Assembly (NCBI RefSeq): GCF_006788895.1
Contig: NZ_VFRA01000001.1
Location: 1,364,001-1,428,000 of the forward strand
Reading direction: 5' to 3'
Source: Rhodoglobus vestalii
GTDB taxonomy: Bacteria > Actinomycetota > Actinomycetes > Actinomycetales > Microbacteriaceae
Length of the DNA: 64,000 nucleotides
The notes under the pieces are model-generated. The model saw nothing but the letters and a program-made list of their open reading frames with translations. It did not search any database and was not told where the DNA came from. A program made the position numbers and the translations under genes. Positions within the stretch are counted from its first letter, which is position 1; each line of letters begins with the position of its first letter. Below are positions 43,165 to 51,764 of the stretch, piece after piece.

Positions 43165-44820
43165 CTATCTCACTATTTCTTTTGTGTAAAAGAGTCGCAC
43201 AGTAGTTAGCCCGAAGATCACATCGTATTTTGAGTCCTCCCAACCTGCAAGCACCGGATTAACATCCTGCGGTGCGATCGTGTAAATCACGGAATTGTAA
43301 GACAATACCTTAGCAGTGAGCTCATCGATTACCGATTGACGCTCGTCCTCATCCTGAGTATTGCGTGCCTTTTCTATAAGCGAGTCGATCGCTGGGTCCT
43401 GAATATTCGACCAATTGTATCCGCCTGTAGCAGCAGTATTGGTCGAACCAAACGGCACTTCAAACATGTCCGTTGGATCATCTGTGTTCGCGCCAATATT
43501 CAGGAACGCAAGATCAAATGCCGTATTCGTATCTGCCATCAGGGGCGGAATCTGGGCCCACGTTAGCACAACCGAATTCATAGTTATGCCGAATTTGCCT
43601 AGTGCATCTTTTAGGATTGTGGCCGCAAACTGTTGGAACGGGGCACCCTCTACGGAGACCATGTTCAGGGTGACACCGCTGTTTGCCCAGCCGCCCTTTT
43701 CGAAGATCTTTTCGGCTTCATCCAAGTTCTGCTCGAAGTCAGGAAGCTGGTCGTTGTAGCCAGCCATCCCTGGAGGAAGCGGTCCGTTTGTGCTATCGCC
43801 CCAACCCTCATAGTAGTCAAGGAAATCGTCATACGGGAAGCTGAGAATCATGGCCTTTCGGAAATTGGGATCGGTCATCGGACCCTCTTTAGTGGTATTG
43901 AGAACTATATTACGCAATGAGAGTCCCGGCTGAACAATATTGCTGATTCCCTCGGCCTTCTGAGTAAGTGTGAGGTCCGCAGGGGCAAATGCAGTACCAC
44001 CGTCCGAGAACGTCACTGTTCCCTTGGCGAGCAGCTCTAACCGAGTCGCTGTATCTTTTACCTCAGTAAAAGTCACTTTTGTTGGGACTCCCGCCGTAAA
44101 GTCCTGCCAGTAGTCAGGGAAGGCCGAAAGATCTAACCGGTCAAGGGGAACAAAATTGTCGAGCATATACGGTCCCGTGCCGTCAGAATTAGTGGAGAAC
44201 CATTTTGTAGCAAACGGGTCATCATCGGTCGAGTGTTCTTGAACCGCGGCAGGACTGACAATCGGCAGCCACGGTAGAGTCCCCGGAAAGAATGAATATG
44301 GTTCATTAAGAGTGATTTTTACTGTCTCAGGGTTCACTGCTTCCCATTTTGCAATCCGCGTAAGGTACTTCGCAGGTCCCTGCCCAATTCCCTTCATGCG
44401 ATCGAAGCTCGCTACTACGGAATCTGCATTAAATTCTGCCCCACCGTGAAAGCGCACATCGTCACGCAGGATAAAAGTGTATTCCAACCCATCTTCGCTG
44501 ACAGTGTAAGACTCCGCGAGAGCGGGACGTAGATCGGTCGTCCCCGGGGCATACTCCAAGAGGCCCTCATAGACATTTCGGTAGAACATTAGGTTTTGCG
44601 CATCTATGCCGATCGCTGGATCAGTGTTAGTGGTGATGATCGCGCTCATATATACCACCGGGATTTCAGCATCGGGCTCATTGGAGCCGACCGATGCTGG
44701 CGTGCAACCTGAAAGAACCAGCATCAGGGAAATCGTGCTGGCGATGATGCTTGAAATCACTCGAAACCTTTGGGCAAACCCCTTATCGGGATTGCCCGTG
44801 CTACTCGAGAAACTAGCCAC
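43165..44820 (-). CDS. ABC transporter solute-binding lipoprotein, family 5
   Basis: 551 residues from a GTG at 44820 with AAGGAG six bases upstream. A basic, hydrophobic leader (RFRVISSIIASTISLMLVLS) ends in a lipobox LSGC at Cys39, so the mature protein should be membrane-anchored. The body has the SBP_bac_5 pattern: NVYEGLLEYAPG, LAESYTVSEDGLEYTFILRD-DVRFHGG, LNEPYSFFPGTLPWLPIVSP, FRKAMILSFPYDDFL. First gene of the leftward operon. A possible promoter, TTGCGC-N18-TAATAT, lies upstream near 44880-44911. Confidence 0.9.
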   Translation of the reverse strand: MASFSSSTGNPDKGFAQRFRVISSIIASTISLMLVLSGCTPASVGSNEPDAEIPVVYMSAIITTNTDPAIGIDAQNLMFYRNVYEGLLEYAPGTTDLRPALAESYTVSEDGLEYTFILRDDVRFHGGAEFNADSVVASFDRMKGIGQGPAKYLTRIAKWEAVNPETVKITLNEPYSFFPGTLPWLPIVSPAAVQEHSTDDDPFATKWFSTNSDGTGPYMLDNFVPLDRLDLSAFPDYWQDFTAGVPTKVTFTEVKDTATRLELLAKGTVTFSDGGTAFAPADLTLTQKAEGISNIVQPGLSLRNIVLNTTKEGPMTDPNFRKAMILSFPYDDFLDYYEGWGDSTNGPLPPGMAGYNDQLPDFEQNLDEAEKIFEKGGWANSGVTLNMVSVEGAPFQQFAATILKDALGKFGITMNSVVLTWAQIPPLMADTNTAFDLAFLNIGANTDDPTDMFEVPFGSTNTAATGGYNWSNIQDPAIDSLIEKARNTQDEDERQSVIDELTAKVLSYNSVIYTIAPQDVNPVLAGWEDSKYDVIFGLTTVRLFYTKEIVR

Positions 44821-45030
44821 AGTGTGCTCCTTTGCAATCAATTGTAGGTAGGCGGTATTCAAACCTCTACGAAGTGTAAGTGATATTACGCTAATCGCAC
44901 ACTCGGGCGCAAGGCGACGCGTTGACTCATTAGAAACCTCCGCGTAGTCCTATACGTTGCCTCAGATGAAAACCTCCGCTTCGGCGTGGTTTCACAGGAT
45001 CGGTGACGGGTGTGGGTTATGCCCGTTTCT

Positions 45031-45750
45031 ATGGAGCTGACAATGAGACAGCGGCAGGCTGTGGCGAAGAAGAAAGCGCTCACCGATCGGGGGGGGGGGG
45101 TGCTGACCGTGCGGGCAAGTCCCAGATCCTGAACGAGCTGGTTGAGTTGACCGGCTGGCATCGCGACTATGCCAGGGCGGCACTGCGGGATGCGTTGACG
45201 CTGAAAGTCGTGAAGCCCAGGCGTGGTCGGGCGCCGACGTATGGCCCGCGGGTGACAGTGGCGCTAACGAAGTGTTGGGCGGTGTTGCGGGCACCGGCGG
45301 GCAAGCGGCTGGCGCCGATGCTGGCCGTGTTGGTGCCGCTACTGCGCCGTGATGGGGAGCTGGACCTCACGGATGCTGAGGCGGCACTGCTGGTGCGCAT
45401 CAGCGCGGCCACGATCGACCGCCGGCTGGGACCGGAACGGTTCAAGATGATGTCGCGGGGCCGGTCTCATACCAAGCCGGGGACGCTGTTGAAGTCGCAG
45501 ATTCCGATCCGCACCTGGGCCGAGTGGGACGACGCGGTCCCCGGATTTGTGGAGATCGACTTGGTCGGCCATGAGGGCGGCCAGGCCTCTGGCGAACACT
45601 GTTTCACCCTGACGGTCACTGACATTGCGACCGGGTGGACGGTGAACCGTTCCGTGCGAAACAAGGCCGAGAAGTGGGTGTTTGAGGCCCTGCAACATGT
45701 GATGGGGGTGTTTCCGTTTCCGATCATCGGGATCGATTCGGATTATGCCG
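45031..45750 (+). pseudogene. rve/DDE transposase with poly-G frameshift, truncated
   Basis: MELTMRQRQAVAKKKALTDR runs into 12 G residues (45089-45100). The useful frame resumes ADRAGKSQILNELVELTGWH, DYARAALRDALTLKVVKPR and TYGPRVTVALTKCWAVLRAP. The catalytic region follows: VPGFVEIDLVGHEGG (Asp) and FPFPIIGIDSD (Asp), where RIT2 begins and the final Glu part is lost. One G fewer would restore the frame. Confidence 0.75.
45089..45100. repeat. 12-nt poly-G tract inside the rve-type transposase gene
   Basis: An uninterrupted G12 homopolymer lies exactly where the transposase frame breaks. It may be slippage-prone in vivo or a sequencing/assembly error. Confidence 0.9.
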
Positions 45751-45757
45751 ACGGTGG

Positions 45758-45826
45758 GATTATGCCGACTTTGCTGTGACAACCCTTATTAGTAGGGGGA
45801 GTTGACCAAAAATTGTCGGCATAATA
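45758..45826. repeat. RIT2 left terminal palindrome
   Basis: GATTATGCCGAC (45758-45769) and GTCGGCATAATA (45815-45826) are inverted around a 45-bp centre. An extra direct copy, ATTATGCCGAC, lies at 45742-45752. Mirrors the right end. Confidence 0.8.
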
Positions 45827-45877
45827 ACGGCGGCCGTGTTTGTCTTTCCTTCTTACCCACAGATGAAGGAGGAACAG

Positions 45878-47095
45878 ATGAGCACAGCTGTTAGTAGGGT
45901 TTTTCCGGTCCGTGTTTCGGGGCCGTTGGCTTCGTTCGCGGTCGGGTTTAAGGAGTTCTTGGCTGAATCGGGCTACACGCCATTGTCGGCGGCTGTCCAG
46001 CTGAGGTTGATGGCTCACGTGAGCCGTTGGCTTGAGGCCGAGCACTTTGATGTCCGCGACTTGAACGCGCAGCCGGCCGAGGAGTTTTTGCTTGCCCGGC
46101 GAGAAGCTGGCTATACCGGATTGCGAACGAGTGAGGCGATGGTGCCGCTTTTTGGTTTTCTTCGCACCAGTGGAGTGGTGCCACCATTAGTTTCCGTGCT
46201 GCCGAGCTCGGCGATCGAGGTGCTGCTTGCCTCGTTCAACCGTTATCTGCTCAGCGAACGTGTTTTGGCCCCCTCTACTGCCGCCGCGTATGTTGCCAGG
46301 GTTGATCGTTTCCTGGCCGATTGCGCCTCGGATGGTGATGTGAGTCGACTTTCGGCAGCCGATGTGACTCGTGCTGTGCTTGAGGAAACCGTCACCCGGA
46401 AAGTGGGGTCGGTGCAGTTCTTCGTGGTTGCCGTGCGGGCGTTCTTGAAATTCTGTTCCTTGGAGGGACTGATCGACCTGGATCTGTCGGCGGCGGCGCC
46501 GTCGATAACGGGACGTCGCAGCCACGTGTTACCGCAAGGGATCAAGCCCGAAGATGCTATTGCTTTGTTGGTCTCGTGTGACCGTAGCCAGATAATCGGA
46601 AGGCGTGATCATGCGGTGTTGCTGATATTGCTTCGGCTGGGGCTTCGGGCTATTGAGGTTGCCCGGTTGAGGTTGGATGATATCGACTGGCGTGCGGGGC
46701 AGATGGTGATTCGGGGCAATGGTGAGTGTGAAGAATCGTTGCCGTTACCGGCCGAGGTCGGGGAGTCTGTGGCCGGCTACTTACACAATGGGCGGCCCAT
46801 CAGCGGCAGCCGGGAAGTGTTTTTGACTGTCTGTGCTCCGCTGGTAGCGCTGAAACGTAGTTCGGTGTCGTTGATCGTTCGACGCGCTTGCCTCCGTGCG
46901 GGGATCGCGCCGATGGGTGCTCACCGGCTGCGTCATGCGTTGGCTTGCGACATGGTGGCAGCGGGTGCGTCGCTGCCGGAAATCGGTCAGGTGCTGCGGC
47001 ATCGCCATCTGTCATCGACAGCCATTTACGCTAAAACCGACATTGTCCAGCTCCGCAGCCTCGCGCTGCCGTGGCCGGGCGGTGAGTGGCTATGA
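45878..47095 (+). CDS. RIT2 recombinase A (tyrosine recombinase)
   Basis: 405 residues from the ATG at 45878, six bases after AAGGAGG. The long N-terminal region holds two SAM-like segments (LASFAVGFKEFLAESGYTPL; STAAAYVARVDRFLADCASD). Catalytic blocks: LLRLGLRAIEVARLRLDDID (Arg), GAHRLRHALACDMVAAG (His-x-x-Arg), VLRHRHLSSTAIYAKTD (His, Tyr). The stop overlaps the gene B start by ATGA. Homologous to the fragment at 30239-30482. Looks intact. Confidence 0.9.
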   Translation: MSTAVSRVFPVRVSGPLASFAVGFKEFLAESGYTPLSAAVQLRLMAHVSRWLEAEHFDVRDLNAQPAEEFLLARREAGYTGLRTSEAMVPLFGFLRTSGVVPPLVSVLPSSAIEVLLASFNRYLLSERVLAPSTAAAYVARVDRFLADCASDGDVSRLSAADVTRAVLEETVTRKVGSVQFFVVAVRAFLKFCSLEGLIDLDLSAAAPSITGRRSHVLPQGIKPEDAIALLVSCDRSQIIGRRDHAVLLILLRLGLRAIEVARLRLDDIDWRAGQMVIRGNGECEESLPLPAEVGESVAGYLHNGRPISGSREVFLTVCAPLVALKRSSVSLIVRRACLRAGIAPMGAHRLRHALACDMVAAGASLPEIGQVLRHRHLSSTAIYAKTDIVQLRSLALPWPGGEWL

Positions 47096-47743
47096 GCGAG
47101 CTGGCCGCCAATGTTGATGATTACCTTCGCTTGCGGCGCGGGTTGGGCTTCACGCTCGCCTTCGAGGGTGTGGTGTTGCCGCAGCTCGTTGAGTATCTTG
47201 AGGCGGCGGGGGCTACCTCGGTGACGGCCGAGTTGGCTATTGCCTGGGCGCAACTGCCTCAGGGGGTTGCGCCCATATCGTGGTCACATCGGCTCGGCGC
47301 GGTTCGCGGATTCGCCCGCTATATGACGACGGTCGATGCGAGCACGCAGGTGCCTCCGGCCGGGGTGTTCGGGGGCCAAACTCCACGACCAAAACCTTAT
47401 TTGTGGTCGGAACGGGACATCAGGGCTCTGTTGAAAGCGGCCCGGGAACTCCAGTCACCGTTTCGTGCAGCTACCTACGAGAGCTTCTTGGGTCTGCTGG
47501 CAGTTTCTGGTCTGCGAAGCGGTGAAGCCATGAGTTTGCTGGCAGGCGACATTGACCTTGATGCCGGGGTGATCACCGTCAGTCAGGCGAAGTTCGGTCG
47601 CGCACGACTGATCCCGTTGCACTCCAGCACCGTGACGAAGCTGCGCTCCTACACCCAACATCGTGATGGATTGCATCCACGATCGCGATCGAAAACCTTT
47701 TTTTGAATCGCACTGGGTTTCGTTCCGTCTGATCCTTTTGGAG

Positions 47744-49129
47744 TGTGATGTATCAGGACATAGGTGACAGTTCTGCATCAGGACATCGGTAACACTTCCT
47801 GCATCAGGACATCGGTGACACTTAGAGGGTTCTGGGTTGACGTCCGCGGGGCCGGCCGGAGCCGACGTATTTGATTCCCGGCCGCGGCCAGCGGTATTTC
47901 ATGACCTGGGTGCCTTGGTCGTCGAAGACGAGCAGGTGCTGGTCGGTCTCAACCAGATAAACGCTTTGGCCAGCGAGGAGCCGGGTGACGTGGAACCGGG
48001 TTTGCCGGACTTGGACGATGCCATTCGCAGCGACGGTGGTGCGGCGGATCCCGTCCCAGCCAACTGGTCGTTGCTGGTTCCTGGGCCTTGGCGGGTCCGC
48101 TTTCGGCGTTGCCTCCCAAGCCTGAAGCGGGGTGATCCGGCCGGGCAGTCCCTGATGGGGTCGCTCGGTGTTATAGACCTGGTCAAAGAGATCGACTTGG
48201 CCCTGCAGCTGCTCGAGTGAGGCGGCGAGGGGTTGTTTGTCGAGGAAGCGGAACAGGGTCTGATGGAAGCGTTCGTTCCTGCCCTGGGTGGTCGGTTTGT
48301 AGGGTTTGCCGGTGATCGCCTCAACGCCCAGGGCGGTGACGTAGGTGACTAGCTGTCCGACGGCACCGCGGCGGGACGGGTTCAACGCGGCCCCGTTATC
48401 GGTGAGGAGGCGCTGCGGAACTCCGTGCGCTGTGATCCCTTTCGCAACGACCGCGATCGCACCCTTCGAGGTTTCACCCCAAGCAACATGGGAGGCAACC
48501 GCGAGGCGGGAGTGATCATCGATCAACTGGAAGATCACACACTTGCGACCAGCGGTCAGGACATACTCAGTGCCGTCGAGCTGCCAGCAGGCGTTCGGAG
48601 CCGGATAAACAAACCGACGAAATGACGCCCGAGGCTTCTTCCGCGGCTCCACCCGCGCCACCCCGGCATCTCGGAAGATCCGCGACAGTGCTGCCGTCGA
48701 CGGGACTGGAGTCATCCCGAGCGCCTTCATTTTCTCGTGAACACTGATCGGCCCGTGGTCGAGCCCCGACTGCTCCAACGCCGCCCGTACGCCAATCGCT
48801 TGAGCCTTCACCGCGTCAGCCGTCCGATTCGGGCTCAACCTGGGCCGACGGGTTCGTGGCTCGAGCGCCGCCGCCTGACCTTCTACTTCGGCCCGCTTCT
48901 TGATCGCGTAGAAAGTCTTCCGCGAGATCCCATGCTCGGCGCAAAACGTGCTCACCGAGCCTCTTGGCGCATCGGGCGGCCACTGGGTGATAGCGAGACG
49001 GACACGAGGATCGACAGGTTCAAAAGGGCTCATGCCTCAAACAATGAGGGGAAGTGTCACCACCAAGAACCAACGAGTGGTCACCAAACTATTGATGCAG
49101 AACTGTCACCGATGTCCTGATACATAACA
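47744..49129 (-). mobile_element. IS481-family element IS481-B with 15-bp target duplication
   Basis: Ends TGTGATGTATCAGGACATAG and complement TGTTATGTATCAGGACATCG. CTGATCCTTTTGGAG is repeated at 47729-47743 and 49130-49144. At the left end three 25-26-bp iterons (TGYATCAGGACATMGGTRACA core; 47749, 47774, 47800) sit in tandem, likely transposase-binding sites. Confidence 0.9.
47822..49033 (-). CDS. IS481-B transposase
   Basis: 403 residues. HTH: VSTFCAEHGISRKTFYAIKK; core: ACWQLDGTEYVLTAGRKC (Asp), VPQRLLTDNGAALNPSRRG (Asp), PTTQGRNERFHQTLFRFLDK (Glu); C-terminal extension after LQAWEA. Length and DDE spacing suit IS481. Intact; its stop overlaps the third iteron. Confidence 0.9.
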   Translation of the reverse strand: MSPFEPVDPRVRLAITQWPPDAPRGSVSTFCAEHGISRKTFYAIKKRAEVEGQAAALEPRTRRPRLSPNRTADAVKAQAIGVRAALEQSGLDHGPISVHEKMKALGMTPVPSTAALSRIFRDAGVARVEPRKKPRASFRRFVYPAPNACWQLDGTEYVLTAGRKCVIFQLIDDHSRLAVASHVAWGETSKGAIAVVAKGITAHGVPQRLLTDNGAALNPSRRGAVGQLVTYVTALGVEAITGKPYKPTTQGRNERFHQTLFRFLDKQPLAASLEQLQGQVDLFDQVYNTERPHQGLPGRITPLQAWEATPKADPPRPRNQQRPVGWDGIRRTTVAANGIVQVRQTRFHVTRLLAGQSVYLVETDQHLLVFDDQGTQVMKYRWPRPGIKYVGSGRPRGRQPRTL

Positions 49130-49153
49130 CTGATCCTTTTGGAGGATGGAACT

Positions 49154-49468
49154 ATGACCAACCCTTACCCAGCCGATTTTCGTGAACGTGCGTTGCGGAT
49201 GCTCACGCAGGCTCGTCCTGATCACCTGTCTGATTTCGCTGCGGCCAGCCATGTCGCCGGCCGGCTTGGCGTGAATCCTGAGACGTTGCGGTTATGGAAG
49301 AAGCGTGCCGATATCGACGCCGGTCGTGAGCCCGGGACGACCTCCGAGGCGCAGGTAGAGATCAAGCGGTTGAAGAAGCAGATCGTGGAGCTAGAGAAGG
49401 CGAACGAGATCCTGCGGTCTGCGAGCGTATTTTTCGCAACCGAGCTCGGCCGCACCTCATCGAGATGA
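49154..49468 (+). CDS. IS3-C OrfA
   Basis: 104 residues from the ATG at 49154 behind GGAGG. MTNPYPADFRERALRMLTQA, HVAGRLGVNPETLRLWKKRA (HTH), IKRLKKQIVELEKANEILRS (zipper). Overlaps OrfB by ATGA. Confidence 0.9.
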   Translation: MTNPYPADFRERALRMLTQARPDHLSDFAAASHVAGRLGVNPETLRLWKKRADIDAGREPGTTSEAQVEIKRLKKQIVELEKANEILRSASVFFATELGRTSSR

Positions 49469-50391
49469 TCGCCTTCATCGACGCGATGAGGGATCGTTTT
49501 GGGGTCGAGCTCGTCTGCCGCACGATGCGCGCAGCTGAGGTGGGATTCGTGACGGCCCGCGGGTATCGTGCGGCGAAAAGCCGCCCGGCGTCGGCGAGAA
49601 CCCTGTCGGATCAGGTGGTCGGCGGCGAGATTGTTCGGCTTCACGCCGAGAACTATGGGGTCTACGGGGTCCGGAAAATGCATCGGCTGCTGAAGCGGCA
49701 GGGCTGGGAGATCGGCCGGGATCAGACCGGGCGACTCATGCGAGCCCAGGGGCTGCGCGGCGTCAAACGGTCAAAGCGGGTGTTCACCACGAAATCGGAT
49801 CCAGCAGGGCGGCGCCCCACGGATCTCGTGCAGCGACGCTTCCGCGCGGACGCACCCCGCAAACTCTGGGTCGTCGACGTGACGTATGTGCGCACCTGGC
49901 AAGGCTTCGCCTATGTCGCGTTCGTCACTGACGTATTCTCCAGGCGCATCGTCGGCTGGAACGTCGCAGCCACGCTGAAAGCCGACATTCTGCCGCTTCA
50001 AGCACTGAACATGGCCGCCTTCGATGCTGGCGGCGACCTCACGGGGCTGACCCATCACTCCGATCACGGGTCGAACTATATGGCTTTGGTTTACACGGAT
50101 CGGATCGCGGAACTCGGCGCGGTCCCCTCAACAGGGACCATCGGCGACTCCTACGATAATGCGATGGCTGAGGCTATCAACGCGCTCTACAAGACGGAAC
50201 TGATCCGTGCTCGCGGGCCGTGGCGCACCGTCGAGCAAGTCGAACTCGCAACGCTGGAATGGGTGTGGTGGTGGAACAACCAACGCCTTCATTCCGAGCT
50301 CGAGTACCGCACCCCGACCGAAGCCGAGAACGAGTACTACGCTGATGCTGAATCACTCTTGAAAGCAACCGCTTCCCAAGAAAAAACCTAG
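49465..50391 (+). CDS. IS3-C OrfB transposase
   Basis: 308 residues. DDE: KLWVVDVTYVRTWQGFAY (Asp), THHSDHGSNYMALVYTD (Asp), GDSYDNAMAEAINALYKTEL (Glu). Intact. Frame is -1 to OrfA, so an OrfAB fusion by frameshifting is possible. Confidence 0.9.
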   Translation: MIAFIDAMRDRFGVELVCRTMRAAEVGFVTARGYRAAKSRPASARTLSDQVVGGEIVRLHAENYGVYGVRKMHRLLKRQGWEIGRDQTGRLMRAQGLRGVKRSKRVFTTKSDPAGRRPTDLVQRRFRADAPRKLWVVDVTYVRTWQGFAYVAFVTDVFSRRIVGWNVAATLKADILPLQALNMAAFDAGGDLTGLTHHSDHGSNYMALVYTDRIAELGAVPSTGTIGDSYDNAMAEAINALYKTELIRARGPWRTVEQVELATLEWVWWWNNQRLHSELEYRTPTEAENEYYADAESLLKATASQEKT

Positions 50392-50721
50392 GAACGAAAC
50401 CCAGGGCGATTCATTTATTTCGGATGCCGGCACCTCACTGAAATCCAGCACGGTCAATTACACGTTCCGGAAACTCGTCACCGGTTTGGGGTTGGGCAGC
50501 AGCAAAGTGCATCCGCGGATGCACGATTTGCGCCATACTTTCGCGGTTCGCACTCTGATCAACTGGCATCGGGCCGGCCACGACATTGAGGCGCGTATCC
50601 CCGCTTTGGTTTCCTATCTGGGACACGTGAGTCCGGCCAGCACGTACTGGTATCTTTCGGCTTCGCCAGAGCTGATGGAGCTTGCCGCGAAGCGGCTCGA
50701 CAAACACTTTGGGAGACGATC

Positions 50722-51600
50722 ATGAGTGCGCTGGCACCAACGCTTCAAGCATTCTTCACCACGAGGTTGATCAGCCAACGGCAGGTGAGCTCGCACACGA
50801 TTGCCTCTTACCGGGACACCTTCCGGTTGCTGTTCACGTTCGTCAGTAAACGAATCGGCAAACAACCCAGTCAGCTTGAGTTCCAGGATCTCGACGCACC
50901 ACTGGTTGCTGCGTTCTTGGATCATCTCCCAACAGACCGTAACAACAGCATTCGCACCCGCAACACTCGGCTGGCGGCGATCCGATCGTTCTTCCGCTAC
51001 GCCGCGTTACAGCATCCCGAGCATTTGGACTCGATCCGCCGTGTTCTGGCCATTCCGCCCAAGCGATTCGAACGCAACCTGGTCACCTATCTCACCGAGA
51101 CGGAAGTCGACGCGCTCCTGAACGCCTGCGACCGTCACGGTTGGACAGGAAGACGCGATTACGCAATGCTCGCCCTAGCAATCCAAACAGGCCTGCGCAT
51201 ATCTGAAATCACCGGCCTCACCTGCGGCGACCTAACCTTGCGCAGCCCCGGCGCCCACGTGCATTGTTTGGGCAAGGGCCGCAAGGAGCGCATCACACCA
51301 TTGCTGCCCTCGATAATTGCCGTACTTCAAGTTTGGTGCGACGAACGCCAAGGCGATCCTTTGGATCCTCTGTTTCCTACCAGCACGGGCAAACCACTCA
51401 GCCGGGACGCGGTGGAACGGCGCATCAAGCTCTATGTTGTGAAAGCCGCCACCGAATGCTCATCGCTGAAGTCAAAACGCGTAAGCGCCCACACGCTACG
51501 ACACACCGCCGCCATGCGGTTACTGCTATCTGATGTCGATATCACCGTCATCGCTCTATGGCTTGGCCACGAGCAAGTCGCGACAACACAAATCTATTTA
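50722..51600 (+). pseudogene. RIT2 recombinase C, 5' part (interrupted after the catalytic Tyr)
   Basis: 293 codons of a tyrosine recombinase: LQAFFTTRLISQRQVSSHTI, QTGLRISEITGLTCGDL (Arg), LGKGRKERITPLLP (Lys), SAHTLRHTAAMRLLLSD (His-x-x-Arg), WLGHEQVATTQIYL (His, Tyr). The gene breaks exactly after the TYL codons at 51600. The matching 3' end is at 55706-55852. Its start overlaps gene B by ATGA. Restored length would be about 341 residues. Confidence 0.85.
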
Positions 51601-51764
51601 GTCTGTCGGAAATTGCATCAGACGGGCGAGCTGAATACATCACTCCGAGGGTTCGCGGCCTGACCGCTGCTTCTGATCCCAGTGAAGTTGGGGCGTCCGG
51701 CGTGTCTGCTCAACCAGCCTATCCCGTTTGGTGCAGGATATGACCATCAACTGGAGGACGAGTC

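Larger units (their letters stand above)
44918..45757 (+). mobile_element. rve-type IS, 3' truncated
   Basis: The terminus CGCGTTGACTCAT at 44918 and the transposase match remnants at 23195-23336 and 25679-26302. The element is cut by the RIT2 left end (about 45742-45758). IS family not assigned. Confidence 0.75.
47704..50413 (+). mobile_element. IS3-family element IS3-C, itself interrupted by IS481-B
   Basis: Ends TGAATCGCACTGGGTTTCG and complement TGAATCGCCCTGGGTTTCG, flanked by TTT on both sides. Net length is about 1.31 kb. The ends resemble those of IS3-D, so the two are related. Confidence 0.9.
47092..50725 (+). pseudogene. RIT2 recombinase B, split by IS3-C
   Basis: Pieces 47092-47703 and 50414-50725 rejoin once the TTT target duplication is counted once, giving 306 residues. 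The 5' part carries YLRLRRGLGFTLAFEG and VSGLRSGEAMSLLAGDIDLD (Arg) with SQAKFGRARLIPLH (Lys). The 3' part carries RMHDLRHTFAVRTLINWHR (His-x-x-Arg) and YLGHVSPASTYWYLSASPEL (His, Tyr). Same architecture as RIT1 gene B. Confidence 0.85.
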
